From positions 96,511 to 160,510 of the forward strand of contig DATJOJ010000042.1 of assembly GCA_035507035.1 (NCBI GenBank): a stretch of 64,000 bases of DNA, read 5' to 3'. Positions 1 through 10,069 of this stretch are shown here, piece by piece (within the stretch, counting starts at the first letter, position 1; each line of letters opens with the position of its first letter). The stretch is from DATJOJ01 sp035507035 (GTDB taxonomy: Bacteria; Acidobacteriota; Terriglobia; Terriglobales; Acidobacteriaceae). A program made the translations under genes and the position numbers. Below the pieces are notes generated by a model that saw only the letters and a list, made by a program, of their open reading frames with translations, made no database searches and was not told the DNA's origin.

Positions 1-1
1 C

Positions 2-331
2 CGGCTGCTTGCCGCCTCCGCCACGCTTGGCGCTTCAAGCCTGCGGACATTTTTTCGCGTGATCGTGCCATTGTCATTGCCCGGACTGGTTACTGGCGTG
101 GCGCTCGCCTTTGCTCACACGCTCGGAGAATTCGGCGTAGTGCTTATGGTCGGAGGCAACATTCCCGCCGTCACCCGCACCGTCTCCATCGATATCTACG
201 ATAAAGTTCAGGCCTTCGATTTCGCCTCGGCCAATCAAACATCCTTGGTTTTGCTGGTGGCATCCTTTGCCACGCTCTGTCTGGTCTACGGAGTGAATCG
301 AAAGGTGTGGGCTCTATGGCCGTGGAAGTAA
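2..331 (+). CDS. modB: Molybdate ABC transporter permease ModB, C-terminal part (cut by window edge)
   Basis: Inner-membrane permease of a molybdate (or related oxyanion) ABC importer, which passes substrate from a periplasmic binding protein into the cell. The reading frame is open from base 2, so the start lies outside the window. The first residues (LLAASATLGASSLRTFFRV) match the EAA-type loop that contacts the ATPase, followed by the ALAFAHTLGEFGVVLMVGG segment typical of ModB and a last hydrophobic helix. The stop overlaps the start of the ATPase gene by 16 bases, so the two are translationally coupled. Sulfate or tungstate permeases are related, but the neighbouring ModC favours molybdate. 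Confidence 0.85.
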   Translation, partial: RLLAASATLGASSLRTFFRVIVPLSLPGLVTGVALAFAHTLGEFGVVLMVGGNIPAVTRTVSIDIYDKVQAFDFASANQTSLVLLVASFATLCLVYGVNRKVWALWPWK

Positions 332-1455
332 TACCACTCTCGACGAAGGCGAACACAACTTCGGCCCTCTCGGTTCGCATTGGCAGACGCCTGCCGCGGA
401 ATGGAGATGACTTCGTTCTTGATGTCGCTTTCGATGCGCTTGCCGGCATAACTATTATTTTCGGGGCCTCGGGTGTAGGAAAAACGACTTTACTCAACTG
501 CATCGCAGGTTTGCAGAAACCGGATATGGGCAGAATTTCGGTCGGTGATCGAGTTTTCTTTGATGCCGATCGACGACTCAATCTTCCCGTGCAGCGACGT
601 CATATCGGCTACGTCTTCCAGGATCTGGCTCTTTTCCCTCACCTCACCACTCAAGAAAACATCGCCTATGGACTTTCGAAGCGGAACGCAACTGACCGCC
701 GCAAGAGAACCTCGGAGATTCTCGAGTCGTTTCGCATCTCGCATTCGAGCGCACAGAAGCCCGGAGAAATTTCCGGCGGCGAGCGGCAAAGGGTGGCACT
801 TGCACGCGCTCTGGTCATCGACCCTTGCTTGCTCCTACTCGACGAGCCTTTGGCCGCACTCGACGCCGCCACCAAAGCCAAAATTATCGACGATCTGCGC
901 AGTTGGAACGCTGCCCACCAGGTCCCGATCCTTTACGTAACCCACAGCCGTGAGGAAGTTTTTGCTTTAGGCGAGCATGTGCTTGCCCTCGAAAACGGCC
1001 GCATCGTTGCGCAAGGAACGCCCCACGAAGTCATGACCGCTCCGCGACAGGAATCCATCGCCCAACTCGCCGGTTTCGAGAATATTTTTGATGCCGAAGT
1101 TCTCTTCGCCCACGAAGATCGTGGCACCATGACTTGCCGTCTCACCGGCAGCCAAGTCGAGTTGGAGACTCCGCTCGTGCGGGCGGAGATCGGTTCCAGG
1201 CTTCGTATCGGCATTCGCGCCGGAGACATTCTCTTGGGGACGATTCAGCCCCAGGGTTTGAGCGCGCGTAACGTCATTCCCGGCAGAGTCGCTTCTCTTT
1301 CCCAGCGCGATGTCATCGTCAATGCACGCGTCAATTGTGGCGTCGAGATGAACGTTCAGCTCACCTTGGCCGCCCGGGATTCCTTGCAATTGCGGGAGGG
1401 ACGAGAGGTTTGGCTAATTGTCAAAACCCACGCCTGCCATCTCATGACGACATAG
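316..1455 (+). CDS. modC: Molybdate ABC transporter ATP-binding protein ModC
   Basis: Cytoplasmic ATPase that powers the ModB permease. Visible motifs in order: Walker A GASGVGKTT, Q-loop region YVFQD, signature SGGERQRVALARAL, Walker B LLLLDEPLAALD and H-loop YVTHSREE. About 130 C-terminal residues form the TOBE/MOP-like regulatory domain expected in ModC. I chose ATG at 316 because GAAAGG at 300-305 lies ten bases upstream; a GTG at 307 in the same frame is also possible. The ORF overlaps the end of modB. After the stop, the next gene is convergent and begins within about 100 bases, so the mod operon ends here. Confidence 0.88.
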   Translation: MAVEVIPLSTKANTTSALSVRIGRRLPRNGDDFVLDVAFDALAGITIIFGASGVGKTTLLNCIAGLQKPDMGRISVGDRVFFDADRRLNLPVQRRHIGYVFQDLALFPHLTTQENIAYGLSKRNATDRRKRTSEILESFRISHSSAQKPGEISGGERQRVALARALVIDPCLLLLDEPLAALDAATKAKIIDDLRSWNAAHQVPILYVTHSREEVFALGEHVLALENGRIVAQGTPHEVMTAPRQESIAQLAGFENIFDAEVLFAHEDRGTMTCRLTGSQVELETPLVRAEIGSRLRIGIRAGDILLGTIQPQGLSARNVIPGRVASLSQRDVIVNARVNCGVEMNVQLTLAARDSLQLREGREVWLIVKTHACHLMTT

Positions 1456-2504
1456 CAAGCCTGGTGCGGAACTTCGCCCAATCGACTTGCGTATCAGAGA
1501 TTGGCGGGTAGTGACCCGGCCGGGTTCACTCGGAAAGAAGATGCCAAACCTTCACTTAACTCGCGCCAGATGCAGCGCAAACCATTTCTTCATATCGAAC
1601 CAGCTCTTTTCCAGCACGAAGCCCGCGGGCTTCAACATCCCTCGCACCATTGGCATGGTGTATTTGTAGCTGTTCTCCGTATGGATGCGCTCGCCGTCTG
1701 CCATCGTGACGCGCAGATTCAAAAGCCCGAGGTTTATCGTTTGCAATCGCAGGCTCTCCAGGTAAATCTCCATCCGCGACAGCTTCTTGTTCCAAATGGC
1801 AACATGCCGGAACGAATCCAGATCGAAATTTCCACCTAACTCGCGATTCAGTCGGCACAGAATATTCTTGTTGAAGCGTTCGGTGACTCCCTGAGAATCG
1901 TCATAAGCCGGGACAAGGATCGACTCATCTTTCACCAGGTCCGTGCCTAGCAGCAGAGCGTCTCCGTCTTGCAGTTCTCCACGGATCTGGCTCAGCATCT
2001 GGACAGCCGCATCGGGAGTGAAATTCCCGATACTCGATCCCAGGTACAGCACCAGCTTTTTCCCCGGAATCGCCCGCAAAAAACCAAAGCCCCCGCTGAA
2101 ATCCGCAACCACCGGCCGGACCGATGCCGAGCGCAGCTGCGATTGCACTCGTTCCCGCGCTTCCCGCAACGCAGCCGGAGAAATGTCTACAGGAACGTAT
2201 TCGACCCGCATCTGCCGACGCGCCAAGGCCTCGAGAAAAGTGCCCGTCTTGGTCGCTGTTCCCGCGCCCAGTTCGATAACCGTGACGCCAGGCCCAACCG
2301 CGCGCGCGATATCGTCTGCGCGGTCTCGCAAAATCGCCAACTCCGTTCGTGTCAAGTAGTATTCGGGAAGCTCGGTGATCTCTTCGAACAGCGCCGAACC
2401 CGCCGCGTTATAAAACAATTTGCACGGCAGAGTCTTTGGCTGGCTTAACAGGCCCTCAGTCACTTCCTCGGCGTATTGGGGGAGAGCTACGACTTCGCGA
2501 GCGA

Positions 2505-3782
<1,278 letters not shown>

Positions 3783-4104
3783 GAGTGTCCCTTCGGGTGC
3801 TGGCTCGAGACTGGACAGCGCAGGTCACGACATCCTACTATTGATGCCGCCACGAATCCAGCCGTTGTTGGGAATTAATGAATTTCCCCGGTTAACGAAG
3901 GTTACGCGCCGTATCCCCCGCCCTCACCACAAAGCACCCTGTTATGAGATTCGCGATGCCGCATAAGGGTTCCATTCTTCTTTGGAATCTCGTCTTTTTA
4001 ATTCACATTCTGCCGTGATGCATGTCACTGATCGTATGTTCCGGCCGGCGTATGAGTTAGATAGCGTAATTTACCCGGACCTGTAAGCCACGAGGAGGTG
4101 CGCT
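3783..4104. promoter_or_regulatory. Intergenic region between divergent egtB and the universal stress gene
   Basis: A stretch of about 320 bases without a convincing gene that separates the divergent starts of egtB and the tandem-USP gene, so it should hold both promoters. The only clear element I see is the Crp-type palindrome at 4015-4028, listed separately, and an AGGAGG ribosome site at 4093-4098. The region is otherwise featureless to the eye. Confidence 0.5.
4015..4028. promoter_or_regulatory. Candidate Crp/Fnr-family binding site upstream of the USP gene
   Basis: GTGATGCATGTCAC is an exact GTGA-N6-TCAC palindrome, the core of the Crp consensus. Its centre is about 83 bases upstream of the USP start codon. 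A Crp/Fnr regulator with a matching recognition helix (SRETVTR) is encoded at 11159. Assignment of this site to that regulator is inference. Confidence 0.5.
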
Positions 4105-4986
4105 ATGCAGACTGCTCCGGTCATCTCGCATATCGCTCTTAGCAACATTCTATTCGCTACCGATTTTTCCGGTGCCTCAAAGGCTGCTCTTCCCTTCGCA
4201 TTGGCACTAGGTCGCGCTTACGAAGGAAAAATCTTCGTTACCCGCATCGTCCCTTACGAGCCCTATCTCAGCGTGCCGTTGGAGCCTATTCCGGCCGATC
4301 TGGATATGTCCTGGGACCGCGAAAGACAGAATATGGCCGCGTTCGTCTCCGCCGCCAACTTCGGCGATGTTGCCCACCAGGAAATTCTGCAGCGCGGCGA
4401 ATTGGGCGAGGCAATTTCGGACCTCATCGTAAGGAAGCGCATTGACGTTGTGGTGGTCGGTACTCATGGGCGTCACGGCCTAAAGAAGTTCGTACTTGGC
4501 TCGGCGGCAGAAAAAATCTACCGCCAAGCCGCGTGTCCCGTATTGACCGTCGGCCCGGAAGCTGCCGCATGCTGCGGCAGACCATGGGAACTGAAACAGA
4601 TTCTATTCGCCACTGACTTTTCCGACGCTGCGCTGCACGGCCTGCCCTACGCATTGTCGCTGGCGGAGGAAAATCAGGCCAAGCTGATCTTTTTTCACGC
4701 AATTCCATTAGTGCCTCACGAGCACAAAGCCGTCGTCGAAATGGCCGCACGCAAGCGCTTGGAGAATCTCATGCCGGCAGAGTCCTGGTGTCGTCCCGAT
4801 TATCTGGTCGTATTCGATTTTCCCGCTCCGGCAATCACGCAAGTCGCCCGTGAGCACAACGTGGATTTAATTGTGATGGGCGTCGGAAAACCGGCAGTGG
4901 CCGCACTCCAATCGCATCTGCCTTGGTCGGTCGCTTCCGATGTCGTTAGCACGGCACCCTGCCCGGTTTTGATAACACGGCAATAA
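4105..4986 (+). CDS. Tandem-domain universal stress protein
   Basis: Soluble protein of 293 residues built from two UspA domains, each starting with an ILFATDFS strand. The first domain (about 1-150) keeps the nucleotide-binding pattern GTHGRHGLKKFVLGSAAE. In the second (about 160-293) the equivalent segment, GVGKPAVAALQSHLPWSVASD, lacks the glycine pattern, so only one site should bind ATP. USPs act in stress and low-oxygen survival; no partner is encoded next to it. AGGAGG lies six bases before the ATG. A Crp/Fnr-type palindrome upstream hints at oxygen or cAMP-linked control. Confidence 0.88.
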   Translation: MQTAPVISHIALSNILFATDFSGASKAALPFALALGRAYEGKIFVTRIVPYEPYLSVPLEPIPADLDMSWDRERQNMAAFVSAANFGDVAHQEILQRGELGEAISDLIVRKRIDVVVVGTHGRHGLKKFVLGSAAEKIYRQAACPVLTVGPEAAACCGRPWELKQILFATDFSDAALHGLPYALSLAEENQAKLIFFHAIPLVPHEHKAVVEMAARKRLENLMPAESWCRPDYLVVFDFPAPAITQVAREHNVDLIVMGVGKPAVAALQSHLPWSVASDVVSTAPCPVLITRQ

Positions 4987-5204
4987 CAACTCTGACGAGT
5001 CGTGGCTCTCAATCTCGAAGCCACGCTTTCTTAACCCAGTTCTTAGAAACGGAAACGTTCATAACGAATGCTGACCCGAATTCATCTATGCGCAGCCAGT
5101 TTGGCCGGCCGCGCAAAGTTCCAAACGCCGCCGACCTCGGATCTCGGCATCCAGGCTCCTCGGCCCAACCAGATCTCACCCATTTCACTTACGGAGACAA
5201 TTGA

Positions 5205-6434
5205 ATGAAACGCTTAATCGCTTTCTTGGGCGCCTTCGCGCTCATCGTTCTCCTGCTTTCAACTTTCGTTGCAGCTCAGGAAACCTATAACGTTCCAGGC
5301 GGATCCGTACTCGTTCCCGCTTCCAGCATTGAGCATCCCGAGGATGTTGGACTCCGCGCCCACACCAACTTTGAGATCTTTGTTGGAAATGCACATCCGA
5401 ATTTTTCCGCGCCTCCTTCATCGGCGGAAACGCCGGCCGCGCTCGCTTGTGTCTATCAACTTGTCCCAGTGGTCCCAGGTTGCCCGATTAGCGGAACTAC
5501 GCAAGTTCCTAGCGGCGGATTCGGTGCCGTCGCCATCGTGGACGCGTACGACAATCCCGATGCAGAACAGGACTTGATCGCATTCTCAACTCAATTTGCA
5601 CTGCCCTCTTGCACGAAAGCCAACGGCTGTTTTTCTCAGGTGTATGCCAGCGGCAAGCAACCACAAAATAATCCCGGCGGATGGAGCCTCGAAGAAGCCC
5701 TCGATATTGAGATGGCGCACGCTATGGCCCCGAATGCCAAGATTATTCTGGTCGAGGCTCAAGACAACCAGTACTCGAGTCTGTATGCAGCAGAGGACAT
5801 GGCCGCAACCCTCGTTCAGCAGGCGGGCGGCGGCACCATCAGCAATAGCTGGTCTGGCAGTGAATACCCCGGAGAGACGGGCGATGACTCCCATTTCCAG
5901 GCAAATGGAATCGTCTACTTCGGCTCTACTGGAGACAATGGCGCACCGGCCGGCTATCCCGCCATGTCCCCCTATGTCGTGGCGGCTGGTGGAACCACAA
6001 TCATTCGTTCCGGTAATACGGTTACCGAACAAGGCTGGTCTGGCAGCGGCGGCGGGCCCAGTGTTTACGAGTCTCGTCCCGCTTTTCAAGACCTGATCAA
6101 GGGCATTATCGGAGGACAACGTGGCACTCCGGACTTTTCGGCCGATGCCAACCCCGCAACCGGCGTCGCTATGTACGATGCCGATGGCGGTTACGATTGG
6201 CAGCAAGTCGGCGGCACCAGCGTCTCTTCGCCACTCCTTGCAGGCCTAGTGAACACCGCCGGCCATCATGCCAAATCTACACAACAGGAACTGTCGGGAC
6301 TCTATCCCTACGCCAAAGCGCACTACACCAAAGTTTGGCGCGATGAGACTGTGGGCAATAACGGCTATCCGTGCGAGAAAGGCTGGGACTACGCCACCGG
6401 CATCGGAAGCCCGCTCACTTACGTGGGCAAGTAA
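5205..6434 (+). CDS. Secreted S53 (sedolisin/kumamolisin-like) serine-carboxyl peptidase
   Basis: Exported protease of 409 residues with a clear signal peptide (MKRLIAFLGAFALIVLLL, cleavage near residue 24). The Glu-Asp-Ser catalytic set is visible: E163 and D167 in SLEEALDIEMAH, the oxyanion aspartate D244 in STGDNGAP, and nucleophile S339 in GGTSVSSP. The C-terminal DYATGIGSP resembles the family's calcium-binding end. Family members normally carry a propeptide of about 180 residues (Pro-kumamolisin domain) before the catalytic domain; only about 80 residues separate signal and catalytic core here, so that domain is missing or greatly reduced. A GGAG motif precedes the start and a strong terminator follows. 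Confidence 0.85.
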   Translation: MKRLIAFLGAFALIVLLLSTFVAAQETYNVPGGSVLVPASSIEHPEDVGLRAHTNFEIFVGNAHPNFSAPPSSAETPAALACVYQLVPVVPGCPISGTTQVPSGGFGAVAIVDAYDNPDAEQDLIAFSTQFALPSCTKANGCFSQVYASGKQPQNNPGGWSLEEALDIEMAHAMAPNAKIILVEAQDNQYSSLYAAEDMAATLVQQAGGGTISNSWSGSEYPGETGDDSHFQANGIVYFGSTGDNGAPAGYPAMSPYVVAAGGTTIIRSGNTVTEQGWSGSGGGPSVYESRPAFQDLIKGIIGGQRGTPDFSADANPATGVAMYDADGGYDWQQVGGTSVSSPLLAGLVNTAGHHAKSTQQELSGLYPYAKAHYTKVWRDETVGNNGYPCEKGWDYATGIGSPLTYVGK

Positions 6435-6457
6435 TTATTTCTTATTGTCCTTATTAT

Positions 6458-6485
6458 GGGCCTGCAAATTGCAGGCCCAATTTTT
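6458..6485 (+). terminator. Rho-independent terminator after the S53 peptidase gene
   Basis: Perfect nine-base arms GGGCCTGCA and TGCAGGCCC around an AAT loop, followed by AATTTTTC. It lies 24 bases after the peptidase stop and ends where convergent motB ends, so the hairpin may serve both strands. Confidence 0.85.
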
Positions 6486-7231
6486 CAGCGCGAGTCAATC
6501 GGTTGCAGATCCTTCTCCACATACTGCACGATCACCGATATTCGCCGGTTGGAAGGGTCCAGCGGTTCCTCCGGCTTGCGTAGCATCTGGTCTGCGTAGC
6601 CTCGCACCTGTGCCACCTGGTCTTTCCTTAGACCGTTATCCTGCATGAGCCGGCGCGCAGCGTTCGCCCGGTCCGCCGATAGTTCCCAATTGCTGTATTC
6701 CTTCTTCCCGGAATATGGCTTGGAATCCGTGTGACCTTCAATCGAAATACGATTCGGCAACTTCCCCAATTCCTGCGCCAGCAACGACAGCAATTCCCTT
6801 CCCGTATCATTCGGCTGCGCGCGTCCCAGATCAAAGAACGTCCCGGTCGCGGCTTCCAGCAGTTCAATGCGCAACCCTTCGGGAGTCACCGTCATCTCGA
6901 TCTGGTTCTTAAGCTTCTCAAAATCGTTCATCTGATGGATCCGCCGCTCAATTTCTGCTTTCAACTGCGGCATATTGTCTTTTGTGATCTCGAGATTCCG
7001 TCCGGAGCCGTTCACGTCATTGCCGATATTTTTCGTCTTCCCGGTCGGATCGCGAAAATATCCGCCCACCGCTTCCTGCACTTTCTTGCTTGAGTTCAAT
7101 AGCCAAAGCACGATGAACAACGCCATCATCGCGGTGACGAAATCGGCATAAGCCACTTTCCAGGCGCCACCATGATGGCCGCCGTGCCCACCCTTTTTCT
7201 TAACGATGATGAAAGGTCGGTCCTGGCTCAT
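6485..7231 (-). CDS. motB: Flagellar motor stator protein MotB (OmpA-type peptidoglycan anchor)
   Basis: Stator subunit that, with MotA, forms the proton channel driving flagellar rotation and anchors it to peptidoglycan. After a short basic N-terminus rich in Gly and His, a single membrane helix (about 24-46) carries the conserved proton-binding aspartate D30 in AWKVAYADFVTAMM. The C-terminal OmpA domain (about 130-240) shows ISIEGHTDSKPYSG and the LSADRANAARR helix. Length 248 is normal. The start overlaps the motA stop by four bases. No other flagellar genes lie nearby, so a non-flagellar Tol/Exb-type role is possible but less likely. Confidence 0.9.
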   Translation of the reverse strand: MSQDRPFIIVKKKGGHGGHHGGAWKVAYADFVTAMMALFIVLWLLNSSKKVQEAVGGYFRDPTGKTKNIGNDVNGSGRNLEITKDNMPQLKAEIERRIHQMNDFEKLKNQIEMTVTPEGLRIELLEAATGTFFDLGRAQPNDTGRELLSLLAQELGKLPNRISIEGHTDSKPYSGKKEYSNWELSADRANAARRLMQDNGLRKDQVAQVRGYADQMLRKPEEPLDPSNRRISVIVQYVEKDLQPIDSR

Positions 7232-8148
7232 GCGCTTGCTCCCTGCGCCGCCTCGGCCGGCGGTGGCGCTTCTCCTCCCGCCGGAGCCGCCTCATCGCCG
7301 CCACGGTTGCGACAGGCTGTCTCAACCTCCTGGAACGACGGCCGCACGTGCCCAGGAACCGCCCGCCGCGCAAATTCCACCGCCATGATCGGCGCGGTTC
7401 CTTTGAGAAACGAAATCATTACCACCCGCAACACATGCAGATACGCTGCCTCGTCTTCCACGAGTTTTCCCATGTTGGCGGCAATCGGCCCCACCAGCCC
7501 ATAGCACATGAGAATCCCAAGGAACGTCCCCACCAACGCTGCCGCCACTTTTTGCCCGATCTCTTCCGGCGGCCCTCCCAAGGCTTGCATCGTAATGACC
7601 ACACCCAACACTGCAGCCACGATTCCCAGTCCGGGTAAAGAGTCAGCCGTGGTGCTCAGAGACGTAATCGGTTGCGTGGCACACTGATGATGCACTTCCA
7701 GATCGAGATCGAGCAGTTGATCCAGATCGAACGCCTCCACTCCGCTGATCGCCATCCGCATGGTGTCGCAAAAATAATCACGAATATGGTGGTCCTTCAG
7801 AAACGCCGGATACTTCGACAAAAGCTGGCTCTTCTCCGGCTCTTCGACGTCATTTTCCAGCGCCATCAATCCTTCCCGCCGCGCCTTGTTCAGCAGGTCA
7901 TACACCATCTTCAGAGTGTCGAGATAGCGTTGCTTGGTGAACGGCGATCCCTTGAAAACTCCCGTGATTCCCCCGGCAATCTGTTTCAACACGTGCAGCG
8001 GATTTGCGATCAAGACCGTCCCACTCGCTGCCCCCCCAATGATCAGCAACTCCGCCGGTTGCATCAGCACGCGAATATGCCCATGCTCCATGAGATATCC
8101 GCCCAGAACCGCTCCAAACACGACCACAATACCGATGATTGCGAACAT
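7228..8148 (-). CDS. motA: Flagellar motor stator protein MotA
   Basis: Four-helix inner-membrane stator subunit pairing with MotB. Hydrophobic segments are visible near residues 1-20, 30-50, 175-195 and 205-225, with the TADSLPGLGIVAAVLGVV stretch typical of MotA helix 3. The cytoplasmic loop between helices 2 and 3 carries the charged residues that contact the rotor. The C-terminal tail is unusually rich in Ala, Pro and Gly. It overlaps motB by four bases (ATGA) and starts seven bases after the PAS/GGDEF gene, so all three genes form one transcription unit. Confidence 0.9.
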   Translation of the reverse strand: MFAIIGIVVVFGAVLGGYLMEHGHIRVLMQPAELLIIGGAASGTVLIANPLHVLKQIAGGITGVFKGSPFTKQRYLDTLKMVYDLLNKARREGLMALENDVEEPEKSQLLSKYPAFLKDHHIRDYFCDTMRMAISGVEAFDLDQLLDLDLEVHHQCATQPITSLSTTADSLPGLGIVAAVLGVVITMQALGGPPEEIGQKVAAALVGTFLGILMCYGLVGPIAANMGKLVEDEAAYLHVLRVVMISFLKGTAPIMAVEFARRAVPGHVRPSFQEVETACRNRGGDEAAPAGGEAPPPAEAAQGASA

Positions 8149-8154
8149 AGATTT

Positions 8155-9075
8155 TTATCTTCCCGGGACGCAGGTGCTCGCGGGCAAAGCCCCAGCTCGC
8201 GGCGCAGTAATTCCACCGAGCGATACCTCAGCGCGCTGCATCAACGACGCGAGCTTGTCCCCGGCTTCCGGCGTGGCGTAGCCCAACGTCACTGTTACCG
8301 AGAGCTTCTCGCCCCACCAGGGAATGCTCGCCGAGTGAATGAGTTTGTGCACTCGCTCGAACGCTTTTCGTACTCCTATTTCTTCCGAGTTCGAGAGGAT
8401 AGCCAGAAATTTCTCTTCATCCCAGCGGCCAATGAAGTCGGTGGGACGAAAGATTTGGTTCAAGTCCTGCGCGATTACTTGCAAAATGGAGTCGCCCGCT
8501 TTGCGCCCGTACTTCGCACGGAACTGAGCCAGTTGGTCAGCTCGGATCACAATGATGCCAAAGGGAACGTGATACTCGAGAAACTCCGCAAGATTCTCCC
8601 GCAGATGAAACTCAGTGAATCCATGATTCGCCAGCCCCGTAATCTCATCCGTGGCGCCTGCCGGCGTTACCGGACGCCGGTTTTCTTGATTTGTCTTTTG
8701 GTTGTGAATGTAGAAATTGGCCACTACCGCGACGATTGCGCCACGCAGATCACGCACCGGCGCAAAGCGCATTCGCACCGGCACCGCATGCCGTTGCTTA
8801 TGCTCCAATACGATTTGTTCTTCCGTCGATTTGCCTTCCTGCAGGGTCGCAACGATAGGACACGCCTTGCCGCACGGCTTGTCTTCCCCACCTCGACAGA
8901 GCCCCAACAGAGTCCCATGGTGGCGCCCAATCACTTCATGCTGATGATGTCCCGCAATGTGCTCGGCCCCATGATTCCAAAACAGGACTTTCCCGCTCCG
9001 GTCGATCACGCACACACCGCTGGGCAGGCTCTCAAGCACCGCCCGGGGAAACTCCGATTCCTGAAGATTGGCCAT
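8155..9075 (-). CDS. PAS domain protein with degenerate GGDEF domain
   Basis: Soluble 306-residue signalling protein. Residues about 8-125 form a PAS domain carrying C60, C68 and C72 (CRGGEDKPCGKACPI), a cysteine set that could bind a metal or Fe-S group. Residues about 140-300 form a GGDEF-like domain beginning DEITGLANHGFTEFHL. The signature after DFIGRW reads DEEKF instead of GGDEF, so diguanylate cyclase activity is probably lost. It is first in the unit with motA and motB, which suggests it tunes motor function, perhaps by binding c-di-GMP or GTP. The role is inference; the motif loss is read directly from the sequence. Confidence 0.8.
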   Translation of the reverse strand: MANLQESEFPRAVLESLPSGVCVIDRSGKVLFWNHGAEHIAGHHQHEVIGRHHGTLLGLCRGGEDKPCGKACPIVATLQEGKSTEEQIVLEHKQRHAVPVRMRFAPVRDLRGAIVAVVANFYIHNQKTNQENRRPVTPAGATDEITGLANHGFTEFHLRENLAEFLEYHVPFGIIVIRADQLAQFRAKYGRKAGDSILQVIAQDLNQIFRPTDFIGRWDEEKFLAILSNSEEIGVRKAFERVHKLIHSASIPWWGEKLSVTVTLGYATPEAGDKLASLMQRAEVSLGGITAPRAGALPASTCVPGR

Positions 9076-9445
9076 GCTGCGCCCGCCATTCCGCTGCCTT
9101 ATTCCATCGGCGGTGCCGGGAGGAGCTTCAGCTTAGATTTGGTAGTAACGCCAGGGTTATAGCAAACTGCGGTGCCACAGAGTCGATCCTCAAGTGAATG
9201 GCTAGAGTAGCCGAAATTACCGGGCTTGGGGGATAGCGATGATTGAGGGTAAGGATATGGGGATATGGGGATAGCACCTTTGTGGCTTCTCCTAGCACAC
9301 TCGGGCCATTCCCGAATCGGGCCTTCCGTCTTACATTCATATTCGAGCAGTTCTGGGGGAGGGCTGCCCGGGCGTCCAGCGACTCGCAAGAGTCCGGACG
9401 CCTGTTAATTTTTGCGCGAGTTTACCCCAGAAACCTCTCGAAACC
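9076..9445. other. Gene-free interval upstream of the PAS/GGDEF-motAB unit
   Basis: About 370 bases with no convincing coding region on either strand. It must contain the promoter of the minus-strand PAS/GGDEF-motAB unit. The only visible oddity is the short direct repeat GGATATGGGGATATGGGGAT near 9253-9272. I see no clear hairpin or palindromic operator. Confidence 0.4.
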
Positions 9446-10030
9446 CTACCGCCGGTACTTCCCCGTCAGTTCAGCTTTTCCCAAGACGTGGCCCTGCATA
9501 GCCTGCTCGACTTCCCTCTTGCTGGCTCCAGGCTTCAAGTTCAGCATTTGGTCTAAAGCATAGAGCTTAAAGAAGTAACGATGCGGCTTGCCTGGCGGCG
9601 GACAGGGCCCGTTATAGCCTATTTTGCCGAAGTCATTGCGCCCTTGCCGCCCACCCGTAGGCACTTCATCGACCTTGGGCACCCCCTCGGGTAATTCAGT
9701 GGTCTGCGGAGGAAGATCAAACAGCACCCAGTGGGTCCACGTTCCCGCGGGCGCATCGGGATCGTCGGCAATCACCGCAAAACTGCGCACGCCCGCCGGT
9801 GCTCCCGTCCAACTGAGTTCCGGCGAAACATCGCTATCATCACAACTGAACTTCTTCGGTATCTCGCCACCGGACGAAAAATTGCTGCTGGAGATCGTGA
9901 AAGCCTTGTCCTTCGCTGCTGGTTCCGCAGCTTTTGCCCTGTCAACCATCACCGTTTGGATGCCGACAAACACCAGCAGAGCCAGACCCAAAACTTCCTG
10001 CCGCCGGCAACTCCTAGAATTTCTCTGCAT
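9446..10030 (-). CDS. Exported YbhB/YbcL-type phosphatidylethanolamine-binding-like protein
   Basis: Small PEBP-fold protein, often called Raf kinase inhibitor-like in bacteria; the biological role of this family is not well established. Family motifs are ELSWTGAPAGVRSFAVIADDPDAP, THWVLFDLPP, GYNGPCPPPG and HRYFFKLYALD. From ATG at 10030 the N-terminus (basic RNSRSCRR, then LGLALLVFVGIQTVM, then AKA) looks like a signal peptide, implying a periplasmic protein. A GTG at 10066 would add twelve residues and lie three bases after the upstream tonB stop. The gene follows that gene on the same strand and is probably co-transcribed with it. Confidence 0.82.
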   Translation of the reverse strand: MQRNSRSCRRQEVLGLALLVFVGIQTVMVDRAKAAEPAAKDKAFTISSSNFSSGGEIPKKFSCDDSDVSPELSWTGAPAGVRSFAVIADDPDAPAGTWTHWVLFDLPPQTTELPEGVPKVDEVPTGGRQGRNDFGKIGYNGPCPPPGKPHRYFFKLYALDQMLNLKPGASKREVEQAMQGHVLGKAELTGKYRR

Positions 10031-10069
10031 GCAAGATTCGGCAACCCAAACAGCCGGACTTGCCACCTT

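Noticed and set aside
5068..5208. 46-residue ORF overlapping the start of the S53 peptidase gene
   Set aside because: No ribosome site, no hydrophobic or conserved pattern; its end overlaps the peptidase start only by chance.
7672..9162. 496-residue plus-strand open frame opposite motA and the PAS/GGDEF gene
   Set aside because: Its sequence is the reverse of well-supported genes and has no recognisable motif; it reflects the codon bias of the real genes.
9253..9272. Direct repeat GGATATGGGGATATGGGGAT considered as a CRISPR or satellite remnant
   Set aside because: Too short, with only two or three units and no spacers.
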